Shown here one piece after another: positions 32,383-43,765 of a stretch of 64,000 bases of DNA. Source of the stretch: an uncultured Paraglaciecola sp. (GTDB taxonomy: Bacteria > Pseudomonadota > Gammaproteobacteria > Enterobacterales > Alteromonadaceae). How positions within the stretch are numbered: the first letter of the stretch is position 1; every line of letters begins with the position of its first letter. The stretch spans positions 60,255 to 124,254 of the forward strand of contig CANMKA010000010.1 in the NCBI GenBank assembly GCA_947498355.1, in the 5' to 3' direction. The notes beneath the pieces were generated by a model, which saw only the letters and a program-made list of their open reading frames with translations, searched no databases and was not told the origin of the DNA. The translations under genes were made by a program, and so were the position numbers.

Positions 32383-33795
32383 ATGGCGACCACCTTATAC
32401 GATAAAATATGGCAAGATCATGTCATAGATAAAAATACTTCATCTGCAGTAGGTACAGAAGGATTAATGTACATTGACCGTCACCTAATTCATGAAGTGA
32501 CCTCTCCTCAGGCGTTTGCTGGTTTAGACGACAAAAACCGCAAAGTACGTTGCCCTCAACGCACTTTTGCGACCATGGATCATAGTATTTCAACCCGCTC
32601 TCTAGCAATTGATGCCTGTGGCCCTACCAATAAATTACAATTGCAAACCTTAGCCGATAACTGCGAAAAGCACGGTATTTCATTGTTCCCAGTTGGACAC
32701 CAAAAGCAAGGTATTGTGCATGTCATGGGGCCAGAGCTTGGTCTTATTCAACCCGGAATGACAGTTGTCTGTGGCGACTCACATACGGCAACCCATGGCG
32801 CGTTTGGCGCTTTGGCTTTTGGTATTGGCACCTCGCAAGTTGAACATGTATTTGCTACCCAAACTCTTAAACAAAGCAAAGCCAAAAGTATGCTGGTTAA
32901 AGTGAATGGCGCCTTACCAGTGGGCATTACTGCAAAGGATATTATTCTGGCTATCATAGGCGAAATTGGCCATGCCGGCGCAACAGGACACGTTATTGAG
33001 TACAGCGGTGAAGCGATTTCTGCCCTCAGCATGGAAGAGCGTATGACTGTCTGTAACATGAGTATCGAAGCTGGCGCTAAAGCAGGCTTAATCGCCCCTG
33101 ACCAAACTACATTCGATTACTTAGAAGGTCGTGAATTCGCACCCAAAGGTGATGATTGGAACGCAGCCATTGAATACTGGAAAGGCCTAGTGACAGACGA
33201 AGGCGCTAAATTTGATGCAGTAATTGAGTTAAATGCTTCTGACATTACTCCGCAAGTTACCTGGGGAACCAATCCTGGACAAGTAATTGGTGTAAATGCG
33301 CCTGTGCCTGCACCTAGCGACTTTAGCGACCCAATCGATCAGGATTCAGCAGTAAAAGCCCTTAAGTATATGGACTTAGCCCCAGGCCAAAAATTGTCTG
33401 ACTTAACCGTTAATAACGTCTTCATTGGCTCATGTACCAATGGCCGCATCGAAGACATGCGTGCCGCCGCTGCAATCGCCAAACAAGGCAAGGTCGCTGA
33501 TGGCGTCACTGCCATAGTTGTACCAGGTTCCGTTGCTGTGAAAAAACAAGCTGAAGCTGAGCAATTAGACAAAATTTTTATCGACGCCGGATTTGAATGG
33601 CGCTTACCTGGTTGTTCAATGTGCTTAGGTATGAACGACGATATTCTACAAAGCGGCGATCGCTGTGCATCTACCAGCAACCGTAACTTTGAAGGCCGCC
33701 AAGGTCGTGGTGCTCGCACCCACTTAGTTAGCCCAGCAATGGCTGCTGCTGCTGCCTTAGCAGGTCGATTTGCAGACGTGCGCGATTATCAGTAA
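32383..33795 (+). CDS. leuC: 3-isopropylmalate dehydratase large subunit
   Basis: Aconitase-family isomerase with a [4Fe-4S] cluster, working with LeuD. 470 residues. The cluster cysteines are in [13 protein letters not shown] and in [10 protein letters not shown]. It also has the histidine-rich [19 protein letters not shown] active-site block. It depends on the Fe-S assembly system encoded just downstream on the other strand. The 99-base gap after leuB shows no terminator. Confidence 0.98.
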   Translation: MATTLYDKIWQDHVIDKNTSSAVGTEGLMYIDRHLIHEVTSPQAFAGLDDKNRKVRCPQRTFATMDHSISTRSLAIDACGPTNKLQLQTLADNCEKHGISLFPVGHQKQGIVHVMGPELGLIQPGMTVVCGDSHTATHGAFGALAFGIGTSQVEHVFATQTLKQSKAKSMLVKVNGALPVGITAKDIILAIIGEIGHAGATGHVIEYSGEAISALSMEERMTVCNMSIEAGAKAGLIAPDQTTFDYLEGREFAPKGDDWNAAIEYWKGLVTDEGAKFDAVIELNASDITPQVTWGTNPGQVIGVNAPVPAPSDFSDPIDQDSAVKALKYMDLAPGQKLSDLTVNNVFIGSCTNGRIEDMRAAAAIAKQGKVADGVTAIVVPGSVAVKKQAEAEQLDKIFIDAGFEWRLPGCSMCLGMNDDILQSGDRCASTSNRNFEGRQGRGARTHLVSPAMAAAAALAGRFADVRDYQ

Positions 33796-33811
33796 CGTGA
33801 AGGACAATATT

Positions 33812-34435
33812 ATGACAAATCAAACAACTTCAACTGGTATCAGCGTTCATACGGGTACCGCAGCGCCTCTTAATCAGGCTAACGTAGATACAGACCAAAT
33901 CATCCCAAAACAATTTTTAACCGCAGTGACGCGCAGTGGCTATGGTAAGCATTTATTTCATGATTGGCGCTATCTCGATCAACATGAGCAAGTGCTTAAT
34001 CCAGAGTTTTCTCTGAATAAGCCTGAGCATCAAGGAGCAAGTATCTTACTGGTAAGAGAAAACTTTGGCTGCGGTTCAAGCCGCGAACATGCGCCTTGGT
34101 CTTTAGATGACTACGGATTTAAAGTGCTAATCGCTACTAGCTTCGCAGACATATTTTACGGAAATTGTATTAACAATCAGTTATTGCCAGTGCAACTTGA
34201 GAGTGAGCAAATGGATCAACTGTTTGCTCTAGTAGAAAAAGATGCGAGTACGCAGATCACTGTGGACTTGCCCTCACAAAAAGTGATCGCCGGTGATCTT
34301 AGTTTTAGTTTTGATATTGCAGAGCAGCACAAAACTAACCTAATAAAAGGACTAGACGCCATAGGCCAAACTCTTGAATTAGATGCAGCTATTACTGCAT
34401 TTGAAAATAGTCGACCGGCGTGGCAGCAAGCCTAG
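33812..34435 (+). CDS. leuD: 3-isopropylmalate dehydratase small subunit
   Basis: Small (swivel) subunit of isopropylmalate isomerase. 207 residues: [31 protein letters not shown] and [17 protein letters not shown]. The frame is open to 33770, overlapping leuC, but the ATG at 33812 with GAAGGA upstream fits the family length. Confidence 0.97.
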   Translation: MTNQTTSTGISVHTGTAAPLNQANVDTDQIIPKQFLTAVTRSGYGKHLFHDWRYLDQHEQVLNPEFSLNKPEHQGASILLVRENFGCGSSREHAPWSLDDYGFKVLIATSFADIFYGNCINNQLLPVQLESEQMDQLFALVEKDASTQITVDLPSQKVIAGDLSFSFDIAEQHKTNLIKGLDAIGQTLELDAAITAFENSRPAWQQA

Positions 34436-34457
34436 TTAAGCTAGCTCTCTGATTAAA

Positions 34458-34491
34458 TAAAAAAACGACACATGAGTGTCGTTTTTTTTTA
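34458..34491. terminator. Terminator between leuD and the isc operon
   Basis: AAACGACAC / GTGTCGTTT with a four-base loop, A-run before and T-run after. Works both ways for the convergent leu and isc operons. Confidence 0.9.
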
Positions 34492-34541
34492 GACTATACA
34501 TATAGCAACCTGCTTATCACTAAAAGATAAGCGTATAAACT

Positions 34542-34880
34542 TTAGTGATTTTCGGACACCATATTTACTGTGTATTTAGGGATCTCTACGACGAGATCTT
34601 CGTCTTGAATTATCGCTTGGCAACCTAATCTCGAATCCGGCTCTAAGCCCCAAGCTTTATCTAACATGTCTTCTTCTAACTCGTCACCTTCTGGCAACGA
34701 ATCTAACCCTTCTCGCACTATGATGTGACACGTTGTACACGCACATACCTTTTCACAAGCATGCTCGATGCCAATTCCATTTTGTAGTGCGACATCTAAA
34801 ACCGATGTCCCTTTGTCGCCTTCAAGCACTGCACCGTCTGGACATAACTCGTCGTGAGGTAAAAAAATAATCTGTGGCAT
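34542..34880 (-). CDS. fdx: ISC-type [2Fe-2S] ferredoxin
   Basis: Electron donor for Fe-S cluster assembly on IscU. 112 residues. Cluster ligands are Cys42, Cys48, Cys51 and Cys87, in ACEKVCACTTCH and RLGCQ, with the typical acidic EGDELEEDMLDKAWGLEPDSR stretch. Last gene of the isc operon. No iscX follows. Confidence 0.97.
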   Translation of the reverse strand: MPQIIFLPHDELCPDGAVLEGDKGTSVLDVALQNGIGIEHACEKVCACTTCHIIVREGLDSLPEGDELEEDMLDKAWGLEPDSRLGCQAIIQDEDLVVEIPKYTVNMVSENH

Positions 34881-34993
34881 ATTTATGCTTCCTAATAAAA
34901 ATTTACGCGTTTAACTAACCTAAAGTCGAAATAGCAACTTGTTTTATTGTTCATGACGCCATAAATCAACCAACCCATGGCGCTAAATTTAAA

Positions 34994-36856
34994 CTAAATT
35001 TTGTCTACAGCTTGGCCAGAAAAAGCTTGGCGAATAGACTGATCCATTCTGCGCTCTGCGAAGAGCTGGCTCAGCTTATCGACTGCCTTAATAGCGACTT
35101 TAATTGCTTCTTTATCTGTACCTTTAGCGGTTTCTTGCAAATCATTAAGGCCTGCAATAATAGCTGCACGTTCATCTGCATTTAATAAAGCCTCGCCATC
35201 GGCTTGAAGCGCGGCTTCCAAGGTTTCGTTAACCCGAGCAGCCTCTACTTGCTGCTCTTTTAACATACGGGCTTGCATGTCTTGATCAGCAAACTGCATT
35301 GACGCCTTGAGCATCTCGGCAATCTCATGATCTTCTAACCCGTAAGATGGCTTAACTTGAATATCGGCTTTCACACCAGTAGATTTCTCCATGGCGGTTA
35401 CATTAAGTAGTCCATCGGCATCAACTTGAAACGTCACCCTGATATGCGCCGCACCAGCAGCCATAGGCGGGATCCCTCGCAACGTAAATTTAGCTAAAGA
35501 ACGACAATCTTTTACTAGTTCACGCTCGCCCTGAACAACGTGTACCATCATAGCTGTTTGGCCATCTTTAAAGGTGGTGAACTCTTGTGCTTTAGCAATA
35601 GGAATAGTGGTATTGCGACTAATGATTTTTTCGGTTAAACCGCCCATGGTCTCAATACCTAGAGACAAAGGTAAAACATCTAACAGTAACATTTCATTGT
35701 CTGGCTTATTACCTGCCAATATATCGGCTTGAATCGCCGCACCTATGGCCACCACTTTATCTGGATCGATACTGGTTAAGGGCTGAGTTTCAAAAAACTC
35801 ACCGACTTGCTGACAAACTAATGGAACGCGTGTGGAGCCACCTACCATGACAACTTGCAATACATCTTGTTTAGCTAACTGAGCATCTTTTAACGCACGC
35901 TTACATGCTCTTAGGGTGCTTTTAACCAGAGACTTAATTAACCCTTCAAAGGTTTCTTTAGATAAGTCTATTTGATGCTTCTTATCTTGGTCATCGCTAA
36001 ATTCGATTTGAGTACCGGCTTTACTACTCAAAGCCTCTTTGGCCAATTTTGCTTTGTCCAATAACTCTCGATGTAAACGACGACTTAACTGCCCAGTTAA
36101 TTGAGCGTGTTCGCGAATATATTTAACGACTAAATGATCAAAATCGTCGCCGCCTAAGGATGAATCGCCCCCCGTTGCTAACACTTCGAACACGCCCTTA
36201 CTCAAACGCAAAATAGAAATATCAAAGGTGCCACCACCCAAGTCGTACACAGCGATAACGCCCTCTTGACCTGAATCGAGTCCATAGGCGATAGCCGCCG
36301 CTGTGGGTTCGTTTAGTAATCTAAGAACGTTGAGTCCCGCAAGGGTTGCTGCATCTTTGGTACCTTGCCTTTGGCTATCGTCAAAATAAGCTGGAACCGT
36401 CACAACGGCGCCTGTCAATTCTCCACCTAAGGTGTGTTCAGCTCTTTGCCTAAGGACCTTTAATATCTCAGCAGAAACCTGAACCGGATTAACCTGCCCT
36501 GTTGCTACTTGCATTGTCGGCAACTCGCCTGCAGAGAATTGATAAGGTAAATCTGGATAACTTTGCTGAATATCTGCGACTGAACGCCCTAAAAAGCGCT
36601 TAACCGATGAAATAGTATTCATAGGATCTTGGCTAGCTGAGTCTTTTGCTTCGCTGCCAACAATAATCCCTTTCTGGGTGTACCTAACAACAGAGGGTAA
36701 AATATGCGACCCAGCGCTATCGACTAGGGTTTTCGCTTCTCCGCTTCTGACCGACGCCACTAAAGAGTTAGTCGTACCTAAGTCGATACCTACAGCGAGT
36801 TTATGTTGATGTGGAACCGTGCTTTGACCGGGTTCAGCTATTTGCAGTAATGCCAT
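34994..36856 (-). CDS. hscA: Fe-S assembly chaperone HscA
   Basis: Hsp70-class ATPase that, with HscB, helps pass the cluster from IscU to targets. 620 residues. ATPase domain: [41 protein letters not shown] and MVGGSTRVP. The C-terminal part is the substrate-binding domain. It lies between hscB and fdx. Confidence 0.98.
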   Translation of the reverse strand: MALLQIAEPGQSTVPHQHKLAVGIDLGTTNSLVASVRSGEAKTLVDSAGSHILPSVVRYTQKGIIVGSEAKDSASQDPMNTISSVKRFLGRSVADIQQSYPDLPYQFSAGELPTMQVATGQVNPVQVSAEILKVLRQRAEHTLGGELTGAVVTVPAYFDDSQRQGTKDAATLAGLNVLRLLNEPTAAAIAYGLDSGQEGVIAVYDLGGGTFDISILRLSKGVFEVLATGGDSSLGGDDFDHLVVKYIREHAQLTGQLSRRLHRELLDKAKLAKEALSSKAGTQIEFSDDQDKKHQIDLSKETFEGLIKSLVKSTLRACKRALKDAQLAKQDVLQVVMVGGSTRVPLVCQQVGEFFETQPLTSIDPDKVVAIGAAIQADILAGNKPDNEMLLLDVLPLSLGIETMGGLTEKIISRNTTIPIAKAQEFTTFKDGQTAMMVHVVQGERELVKDCRSLAKFTLRGIPPMAAGAAHIRVTFQVDADGLLNVTAMEKSTGVKADIQVKPSYGLEDHEIAEMLKASMQFADQDMQARMLKEQQVEAARVNETLEAALQADGEALLNADERAAIIAGLNDLQETAKGTDKEAIKVAIKAVDKLSQLFAERRMDQSIRQAFSGQAVDKI

Positions 36857-36895
36857 AATGATAGGTTCTTTTAAAGAGGGTTAAAATAGACTTAA

Positions 36896-37423
36896 CTAGA
36901 GGTCGTCGAGGGCATCTTCTTTAGCTTCAATCTCACTCTGAAGCTTGTACAAAAATTTAAGTTTACGGATCAGGTCGGCAGCTTCGCGATTAGATTGTTC
37001 GATATTATCATTTAGCTTAATTGCTAATTCAGTGAGCTCTTGAGTTGTAATCTCAGTGATATCATCACTTAACTGTTCTAACGCATCAAAAGGTTCGGGC
37101 GCCTGTTCTATGTCTTCAAGCTGTTCTCGCCACTCCATTTGCTGCATCAAAAAGCCCATGTCTTTTACCGTTTGCTGCTCATGTTGCAAATCGATGCCGC
37201 GCAACTGAAGGATATACTCAGCTCTCAATAAAGGCGATTTTAAGGTTGTAAATGCGTCGTTTAGTTCTGCATTTTTTTGCACAGCAAGCAGCTTTTCTTG
37301 TTCACCTTTATTGGCAAAACGGTCGGGGTGAGTTAAACGCTGTAAGGTCTGATAAGTCGCTGATAAGTCAGCCAAATCGATATCGTATTTGGCAGGTGAA
37401 TTAAACAATTCAAAGTAATTCAT
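36896..37423 (-). CDS. hscB: Co-chaperone HscB
   Basis: J-domain protein that brings IscU to HscA and stimulates its ATPase. 175 residues: the N-terminal J domain has the HPD motif (His32-Pro33-Asp34) and the C-terminal three-helix part binds IscU. Confidence 0.96.
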   Translation of the reverse strand: MNYFELFNSPAKYDIDLADLSATYQTLQRLTHPDRFANKGEQEKLLAVQKNAELNDAFTTLKSPLLRAEYILQLRGIDLQHEQQTVKDMGFLMQQMEWREQLEDIEQAPEPFDALEQLSDDITEITTQELTELAIKLNDNIEQSNREAADLIRKLKFLYKLQSEIEAKEDALDDL

Positions 37424-37439
37424 AAAAATGAAAAGCTAA

Positions 37440-37763
37440 CTATACGTTAAAACTTTCACCACACCCGCACTCGCCGTTGGCGTTGGGGTTGGTAAACTGA
37501 AAACCTTCGTTTAATCCCTCTTTGGTAAAATCCAAATGGGTACCGTCAAGATAAACCAAGCTTTTTCCGTCAACAATAACTTTTACGCCATTGTCTTCGA
37601 ACACTTGGTCATCTTCGTTTAGTTCGTCGACAAATTCCAAAACGTACGCCAAACCTGAGCAACCAGTGGTTTTTACGCCTAAGCGCAAACCTATGCCAGA
37701 ACCTCTATTTTCCAAAAAGGAACGCGCTCGTTGCGCTGCTGTGTCAGACACTGATATTGCCAC
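37440..37763 (-). CDS. iscA: Iron-sulfur assembly protein IscA
   Basis: A-type carrier for iron or clusters. 107 residues with the three conserved cysteines Cys35 (TGCSGLAY), Cys99 and Cys101 (GECGCGESF). It lies between iscU and hscB. Confidence 0.97.
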   Translation of the reverse strand: MAISVSDTAAQRARSFLENRGSGIGLRLGVKTTGCSGLAYVLEFVDELNEDDQVFEDNGVKVIVDGKSLVYLDGTHLDFTKEGLNEGFQFTNPNANGECGCGESFNV

Positions 37764-37787
37764 TGGATACTCCTACTACTACTTATA

Positions 37788-38168
37788 CTAGTTTTGACGT
37801 TTTTTATAATCTTCGACTGCCGCTTTAATTGCGTCTTCAGCCAAAATCGAACAATGGATTTTTACTGGTGGTAGCGCCAACTCTTCGGCTATATCAGTAT
37901 TTTTGATAGCCGTCGCTTCGTCGATAGATTTGCCCTTAACCCACTCTGTCACTAGTGAGCTTGATGCAATAGCAGAACCACAACCATATGTTTTGAACTT
38001 GGCATCTTCGATAATACCATTGTCGTCAATCTTAAGTTGTAATTTCATTACGTCACCACAAGCTGGAGCACCTACCATACCAGTTGCAATACTTGGGTCG
38101 TTCTTGTCAAATCCACCTACGTTACGGGGATTTTCATAATGGTCGATTACTTTTTCGCTATAAGCCAT
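37788..38168 (-). CDS. iscU: Fe-S cluster scaffold IscU
   Basis: Scaffold on which IscS builds [2Fe-2S] clusters. 126 residues from the ATG at 38168, preceded by AAGGTGA. Cluster cysteines are Cys37, Cys63 and Cys106, and the HscA recognition motif LPPVK is at 99-103. An in-frame GTG three codons upstream is less likely because it overlaps the ribosome-binding site. Confidence 0.98.
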   Translation of the reverse strand: MAYSEKVIDHYENPRNVGGFDKNDPSIATGMVGAPACGDVMKLQLKIDDNGIIEDAKFKTYGCGSAIASSSLVTEWVKGKSIDEATAIKNTDIAEELALPPVKIHCSILAEDAIKAAVEDYKKRQN

Positions 38169-38233
38169 TGTCTTCACCTTTTACTGATGTGCGATGCACA
38201 TTAAATTTATAATTAATTTGCGACTCAATGGGC

Positions 38234-39457
38234 TTAATGATGCGCCCATTCCACTGTATCTAGGTCTATGCCTTCTTTATACATATCCCATAAAGGCGAC
38301 ATTTCACGTAACTTATCAATTGCATTGCGGATGACGTCAATCACATGATCAATTTCTTGCTCTGTAGTAAATCTACCCAAAGTGAAACGAATCGAGCTAT
38401 GGGCAAGTTCGTCATTTAAACCTAGTGCTCTAAGCACGTAAGACGGCTCCAAGCTAGCAGAAGTACAAGCCGAGCCTGATGAAACGGCCATATCTTTAAG
38501 GGCCATAATCAATGACTCACCTTCGACATAAGCAAAGCTCACGTTTAGGTTACCTGCGATACGGCTTTCTAGGTCGCCGTTAATGTAAACAGCTTCGATG
38601 TCTTTTATTCCGTTCCACAAGCGGTTGCGTAAGGTTAAAATGCGCTCGTTTTCAGCTGCCATTTCTTCTTTAGCCAGTCTAAAGGCTTCACCCATACCAA
38701 CTATTTGGTGAGTCGCCATAGTACCTGAGCGCATGCCACGTTCATGACCACCACCGTGCATTTGTGCTTCGAGGCGAATTCTCGGCTTACGTCTAACGTA
38801 AAGCGCACCAATCCCTTTTGGACCATATGATTTGTGAGCAGAGAAAGACATCAAATCGACTTTCAAAGTTTGTAAGTCAATGGAGACCTTGCCAGTGCTT
38901 TGAGCGGCATCTACGTGGAACAATACTTTGTTTTCACGGCAAATTTCACCAATTGACGCAAGATCTTGAATCACGCCAATTTCATTATTTACGTGCATGA
39001 TGCTAGCGATGATAGTGTCTGGACGAATACTCTCTTTAAATTTATCTAAATCTAATAAACCGTTTGGTTTTGGATCTAGGTAAGTAACTTCAAATCCTTC
39101 ACGCTCTAACTGGCGACAGGTATCTAGCACGGCTTTATGCTCAGTTTTAAGAGTGATAATGTGCTTACCTTTTTTACCGTAAAAGTTTGCTGCACCCTTA
39201 ATTGCTAGGTTGTTTGACTCGGTTGCACCAGAGGTAAAAACGATTTCTCTTGGATCAGCATTCACAAGATCGGCTATTTGGTTACGTGCAATGTCGACGG
39301 CTTCTTCAGCTACCCAACCAAATTTGTGAGATCTAGATGCAGGATTTCCAAATACACCTTCAGTCGTTAAGCATTCAGCCATTTTAGCTGCGACTCTTGG
39401 ATCAACAGGCGTAGTAGAAGAATAATCCAAATAAATAGGAAGCTTAAGTTCGTTCAT
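38234..39457 (-). CDS. iscS: Cysteine desulfurase IscS
   Basis: PLP enzyme supplying sulfur from cysteine for Fe-S clusters and tRNA thiolation. 407 residues: [15 protein letters not shown] lysine in [12 protein letters not shown] (Lys209), active-site cysteine in [14 protein letters not shown] (Cys331), and the C-terminal IscU-binding end LDTVEWAHH. Confidence 0.98.
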   Translation of the reverse strand: MNELKLPIYLDYSSTTPVDPRVAAKMAECLTTEGVFGNPASRSHKFGWVAEEAVDIARNQIADLVNADPREIVFTSGATESNNLAIKGAANFYGKKGKHIITLKTEHKAVLDTCRQLEREGFEVTYLDPKPNGLLDLDKFKESIRPDTIIASIMHVNNEIGVIQDLASIGEICRENKVLFHVDAAQSTGKVSIDLQTLKVDLMSFSAHKSYGPKGIGALYVRRKPRIRLEAQMHGGGHERGMRSGTMATHQIVGMGEAFRLAKEEMAAENERILTLRNRLWNGIKDIEAVYINGDLESRIAGNLNVSFAYVEGESLIMALKDMAVSSGSACTSASLEPSYVLRALGLNDELAHSSIRFTLGRFTTEQEIDHVIDVIRNAIDKLREMSPLWDMYKEGIDLDTVEWAHH

Positions 39458-39469
39458 TTTTTACTCCGG

Positions 39470-39958
39470 TTATAGCTGCAAGCTAATAGTGATATCATTC
39501 GCAGCTATATGATTAAGATGTTTACTTTTGTCTTGTCTGTCAGCGATTTTTTTGACGTCGTGCTGCTCCATCAATTCGCCTAAGGTAATACCGTTTAAAA
39601 AAACGTTAATACGTTCACTTAGCCCTTCCCAAAGGTTATGAGTTAGGCAACGCTCGCCCCCTTGACAATCACCTTTGCCTTGGCATTTTGTTGCGTCTAC
39701 AGATTCGTTGACGGCTCTGATAACCTCACCAATGGAAATATCTTGAGGTTCACGTCCCAACTTGTAACCACCACCAGGACCTCTTACGCTATCAACTAGC
39801 TTGTCTTTACGTAGACGAGAGAATAATTGCTCAAGATAAGATAATGAAATTTCTTGGCGTTCAGATATATCAGCCAAAGACACGGGCCCCTTTTGCGAGT
39901 GCAAAGATACATCTAGCATTGCGGTAACTGCGTAACGGCCTTTTGATGTTAATTTCAT
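39470..39958 (-). CDS. iscR: Fe-S cluster regulator IscR
   Basis: Rrf2-family regulator that, with its [2Fe-2S] cluster, represses the isc operon. 162 residues: N-terminal winged helix ([17 protein letters not shown]), cluster ligands Cys92, Cys98, Cys104 and His107 in [17 protein letters not shown]. First gene of the operon, 12 bases before iscS. Confidence 0.97.
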   Translation of the reverse strand: MKLTSKGRYAVTAMLDVSLHSQKGPVSLADISERQEISLSYLEQLFSRLRKDKLVDSVRGPGGGYKLGREPQDISIGEVIRAVNESVDATKCQGKGDCQGGERCLTHNLWEGLSERINVFLNGITLGELMEQHDVKKIADRQDKSKHLNHIAANDITISLQL

Positions 39959-39997
39959 AATGAGCTCTCAGAACAAGACTTGTCGTAATTTTACTTA

Positions 39998-40043
39998 CTT
40001 GACTATTTTAGTCAAGTATATAACCAAGTATTTTAGTCAAGTA
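39998..40043 (-). promoter_or_regulatory. Two IscR type-1-like boxes upstream of iscR
   Basis: CTTGACTATTTTAGTCAAG (39998-40016) is a near-perfect palindrome, and a second related copy, CAAGTATTTTAGTCAAG, follows at 40025-40041. Both match the E. coli type-1 IscR site pattern and lie 40-85 bases before iscR, where cluster-loaded IscR would shut off the operon. Confidence 0.85.
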
Positions 40044-40066
40044 CTTTTAAGGAGCCCAAAATAAAA

Positions 40067-40876
40067 TTAAATATGCGGATCAAACGCATCTCTGGCTTTT
40101 TGGATATCCTTAACCAACTCGCTATCAGAAAAATCATCTAGCTCTAAGTTTGGCAATGATTTACCACAAACCTTACCACCCATTCGGTTGATCTCTTTGC
40201 ACATTTCTTCCACTTTGGTATCAATTAAATGTACATGGTCAACCATGGCACCAATTGCGTTGGCGATAGGATCTGGATTATCTGATGCTACTGCATATGC
40301 ATCAAAGCCGTATTTTTTAGCAATACGCTGGCGGTGAGAGTGATCGGTATCTGGGCTATTCGTTTTAGGCGTAATAATTCGTCCAGGAATACCTACTACA
40401 GTCGCGCCTTCTGGAACATCTCGAACGACGACTGAATTGGACCCCACTTTCACGCCTTTATGCATAGTGATTGGCCCCAATACCTTAGCACCAGCTCCAA
40501 CCACTACGTTGTCGGCTAAAGTAGGATGACGCTTTCCTGCATTCCAACTGGTTCCACCTAAAGTGACACCGTGGTAAAGGGTGACATCATTCCCAATTTC
40601 AGCAGTCTCACCTATTACTACGCCCATACCATGATCGATAAAAAAACGGCGTCCTAACGTAGCCCCAGGATGAATTTCAATACCGGTTAACCAACGAGAA
40701 AAAGTAGAAAGTGACCGTGCCAACCAAAACCACCTACCTTTCCATAGTCTATGACTAAGGCGATGGATCCAAATTGCGTGCAAACCCGGATAGTTCGTCA
40801 GTATCTCAAATGTGTTGCGCGCAGCTGGATCGCGATGATAAACGCTCTTAATATCTTCTTTGAGTCTTTCAAACAT
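40067..40876 (-). CDS. cysE: Serine O-acetyltransferase
   Basis: Makes O-acetylserine, the precursor of cysteine. 269 residues: short helical N-terminus, then left-handed beta-helix hexapeptide repeats ([36 protein letters not shown]), catalytic His region GVTLGGT and KRHPTL, and a C-terminal tail with an extra helical part (about 200-269). It resembles the cysE copies found next to isc genes. It supplies cysteine for IscS. Two bases separate it from trmJ. Confidence 0.95.
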   Translation of the reverse strand: MFERLKEDIKSVYHRDPAARNTFEILTNYPGLHAIWIHRLSHRLWKGRWFWLARSLSTFSRWLTGIEIHPGATLGRRFFIDHGMGVVIGETAEIGNDVTLYHGVTLGGTSWNAGKRHPTLADNVVVGAGAKVLGPITMHKGVKVGSNSVVVRDVPEGATVVGIPGRIITPKTNSPDTDHSHRQRIAKKYGFDAYAVASDNPDPIANAIGAMVDHVHLIDTKVEEMCKEINRMGGKVCGKSLPNLELDDFSDSELVKDIQKARDAFDPHI

Positions 40877-40878
40877 AA

Positions 40879-41613
40879 TTAGTCTTTTTGTTTAGCTAGC
40901 TTATCAACGGACGCTAAAATACCTCGTAAGATATTTAGCTCCTGTGATTCTGGACGCGCACGATTAAATAGGCGTCTCAATTTAGTCATAACCATACCCG
41001 GATGCTTAGCAACGATGAAGTCAGTTTTGGTTAACGTTTGTTCTAAATGTGTATAAAAACCTTCTAAGTCCTTAGACAAAGGGTAAGCACCTTCGGTCTC
41101 GGTATCCGCATTTGGATGACGAGTAACGGCCAAAAACGCCATACGTACCTCGTAGCACAAGGTTTGTACCGCAGCCGCTAAATTCAACGAGCTGTAATCT
41201 GGATTCGCTGGAATACACACATGAAAATGACATTGTTGCAGTTCGTCGTTGCTTAAACCATTGTTTTCTCTGCCAAACACTAAGGCGACTGGGTAATTGG
41301 CGACTTCACTAATTAATTTTTCACCGCATTCTCTTGGCTCTAACATGGGCCATGACAAAGTACGGGAGCGAGCGCTGGTACCAATCACGAGTCCGCAGTC
41401 TGCTACAGCTTCGCCTAACGTTGCCACCGTTTTAGCATTGGCGAGTACATCCCCAGCCCCCGCAGCCAAGGCGCTGGATTTACCGTCTGGCGGAGAAACC
41501 GGATCGACTAGCACCAATTGGCTCAACCCCATGGTTTTCATCGCCCTCGCTGCAGAACCAATATTTCCCGTATGGGAGGTGTTGACTAATACAACTTTGA
41601 CATTGTCTAACAT
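40879..41613 (-). CDS. trmJ: tRNA (cytidine/uridine-32 2'-O) methyltransferase TrmJ
   Basis: SPOUT-class enzyme methylating position 32 of several tRNAs with S-adenosylmethionine. 244 residues: [62 protein letters not shown] (knot region). Upstream of cysE-iscR as in many gammaproteobacteria. Confidence 0.95.
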   Translation of the reverse strand: MLDNVKVVLVNTSHTGNIGSAARAMKTMGLSQLVLVDPVSPPDGKSSALAAGAGDVLANAKTVATLGEAVADCGLVIGTSARSRTLSWPMLEPRECGEKLISEVANYPVALVFGRENNGLSNDELQQCHFHVCIPANPDYSSLNLAAAVQTLCYEVRMAFLAVTRHPNADTETEGAYPLSKDLEGFYTHLEQTLTKTDFIVAKHPGMVMTKLRRLFNRARPESQELNILRGILASVDKLAKQKD

Positions 41614-41746
41614 GAATGCTCGCTAGGTAATCCGTAAAAAATATGGCCGCGGATAATAGCATAAAATTATCTTAGGTTGGATAACCCATAAAAAATTAGC
41701 AATAATGAATTCTCATTTTTCCTAACCCCCATCGCCTCAGTCTATT

Positions 41747-42763
41747 ATGAATATCACTATTTCTAAAAACGAAATGTATACCGTTTTGCTCGACTTATTT
41801 CGCTCATTGCAATTTAGTCCAGAACACGCAGAGTTACTTGCTACCACCCACACCCAGAGCACTATGAGTGGTGTTAATTCTCACGGTATAAACCGTGTAC
41901 CTATATTTACTCGATATGTAAGAGACGGCATTGTCAATCCACAAGCACAAGCAACAAAGGTTGAATCTTTTGGTCAAATTGAACGTTGGGATGGTCACTT
42001 AGGTTCGGGGATAGTTAATGCAACCCAATGCACTAACAGAGCGATTCAATTGGCAAAACAAAATGGATTAGGCTTAGTCGCATTAAGAAATACCAATCAT
42101 TGGATGCGAGCAGGCACCTACGGCTGGCAAGCAGCCAATCAAGGCTGCATCGGCATTATGTTTACCAATACTCAAGCCAATATGCCACCTTGGGGCGGCG
42201 CTGCCAGTCGCATCGGCAATAACCCCTTGGTGATATCTATCCCTAAAACCGGTGGTCACGTGGTGCTAGATATGGCCATGTCACAGTTTTCGTTTGGAAA
42301 AATTCACGAATATCACCTGCGCGGTGAAAACCTGCCATTTCCTGGGGGCTGGGACACAAACAATCAGGTGTCATCTGAGCCTGCACAAATTTTAGAAACA
42401 GAACGTGCTATGCCCACGGGCTATTGGAAAGGCTCTGCTTTGTCTATGGTTTTAGATATGCTAGCGACCTTACTGTCAGCCGGAAACTCGACGAATAAAA
42501 TCAGCAAAGCGCCGATAGAGACTCGCATTTCTCAAGTATTCTTATGTATAGATACTGAGTCATTTGCTGATCAAAGATTGATAGAAAGCTTACTAGCAGA
42601 AATTATCGATTACACGACTAATGTAGAACTTATAGATAAACAAAAGCCAGTCCAGTATCCCGGACAACGCGCCTTATCTGCCCTTAAGTCTAGTCAAACG
42701 TCTGGCATGCAAGTCAGTCAAGAGATCTGGTCCGAAGTACTAGCCCTATCCGAGCAAGGTTAA
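41747..42763 (+). CDS. YiaK-like 2,3-diketo-L-gulonate reductase / Ldh2-family NAD(P)H oxidoreductase
   Basis: 338 residues of the malate/L-lactate dehydrogenase (Ldh2) family, with marks SGVNSHGINRVPIFTRYV, LRNTNHWMRAGTYGWQAA, PPWGGAASRIGNNPLVISIP and MAMSQFSFGKI. E. coli YiaK reduces 2,3-diketo-L-gulonate. Similarity along the length suggests the same activity, but no yia-type catabolic genes are adjacent, so the substrate is not certain. It stands alone between trmJ and suhB, which are neighbours in E. coli. Confidence 0.85.
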   Translation: MNITISKNEMYTVLLDLFRSLQFSPEHAELLATTHTQSTMSGVNSHGINRVPIFTRYVRDGIVNPQAQATKVESFGQIERWDGHLGSGIVNATQCTNRAIQLAKQNGLGLVALRNTNHWMRAGTYGWQAANQGCIGIMFTNTQANMPPWGGAASRIGNNPLVISIPKTGGHVVLDMAMSQFSFGKIHEYHLRGENLPFPGGWDTNNQVSSEPAQILETERAMPTGYWKGSALSMVLDMLATLLSAGNSTNKISKAPIETRISQVFLCIDTESFADQRLIESLLAEIIDYTTNVELIDKQKPVQYPGQRALSALKSSQTSGMQVSQEIWSEVLALSEQG

Positions 42764-42911
42764 TCCGAATAAGCCATTCGTAAATTGGAGGGTAGGTAAG
42801 ATAAATTGGGATTGCTAAATCAAAAATTTTTGATAAACTTCGCGCCCAAATATTGCATAGTTTTTAATCACTGTGCGTTTCTAATGTTCTTTTAAAAATT
42901 GGTGGTCCATT

Positions 42912-43694
42912 ATGCATCCTATGCTGAATATAGCAGTTCGTGCTGCGCGCGTTGCAGGTAATATCATAGCCAAAGGCTTTGAAAATCAATCAGATCTTAT
43001 GACTGAAGCCAAAGGTGAAAATGATTACGTTACCCGCATCGACAAAGAAGCTGAGCAGGCAATTATTCATAAAATCAAGCAATCGTACCCTGAGCATTGC
43101 TTTGTAGGTGAAGAAGGCGGCATAGTTGAAGGTACAGAAACTGATTACAAGTGGGTTATCGACCCACTAGATGGCACCACTAATTTTATAAAAGGCATCC
43201 CGCACTTTTGTGTATCCATTGCCCTTATGCATAAAGGTCGCCTTGACCAAGCCGTTGTATTTGACCCTATTCGTGGTGAATTGTTTACCGCTAGTAAAGG
43301 CGCGGGTGCGCAATTAAACGGTTTTAGAATTCGAGCCAGCAAAGCGCGTGAATTAAGCCAAACTATACTTGCCACGGCCTTTCCGTTTAAGGATAAAAGC
43401 AAGCTCGCTGTTTACCAGCAGAGTTTTAACAAAATCTTTAGTCAAGCAGGCGATGTTCGTAGATGTGGCTCAGCCGCACTTGACTTAGCGTATGTTGCAG
43501 CGGGTCGATATGATGGATATTGGGAAAGCAGCATCAAACCTTGGGATATAGCTGCAGGCGAACTCATCGTAAGAGAAGCAGGCGGTTTAGTCACAGATTT
43601 TTCTGGCGGTAACGACCCTATGCATAAAGGCGAAATTGTTGCAGGTAGCGCTAAAGTGGTTCAGCAGCTAGTTAAGCAGTTAAAAAACGTATAA
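42912..43694 (+). CDS. suhB: Inositol-1-monophosphatase SuhB
   Basis: Magnesium-dependent phosphatase that in gammaproteobacteria is also part of the rRNA antitermination complex. 260 residues: VGEEGG and WVIDPLDGTTNFIKGIPHF metal-binding motifs, and the second signature SIKPWDIAAGELIVREAGG. The preceding 149 bases contain its own promoter region. Confidence 0.96.
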   Translation: MHPMLNIAVRAARVAGNIIAKGFENQSDLMTEAKGENDYVTRIDKEAEQAIIHKIKQSYPEHCFVGEEGGIVEGTETDYKWVIDPLDGTTNFIKGIPHFCVSIALMHKGRLDQAVVFDPIRGELFTASKGAGAQLNGFRIRASKARELSQTILATAFPFKDKSKLAVYQQSFNKIFSQAGDVRRCGSAALDLAYVAAGRYDGYWESSIKPWDIAAGELIVREAGGLVTDFSGGNDPMHKGEIVAGSAKVVQQLVKQLKNV

Positions 43695-43705
43695 TCTGAC
43701 TAATG

Positions 43706-43738
43706 TAGGCGCATAAAGCCTCAAGCTTTAGCGCCTAA
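43706..43738. terminator. Hairpin between convergent suhB and cheB
   Basis: TAGGCGC-A-TAAAGC / GCTTTA-GCGCCTA, 13 bp with one bulge and a five-base loop. Likely a terminator although the T-tract is poor. Confidence 0.55.
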
Positions 43739-43765
43739 TCTGAGATATTTGGCTTATCGTAATAA

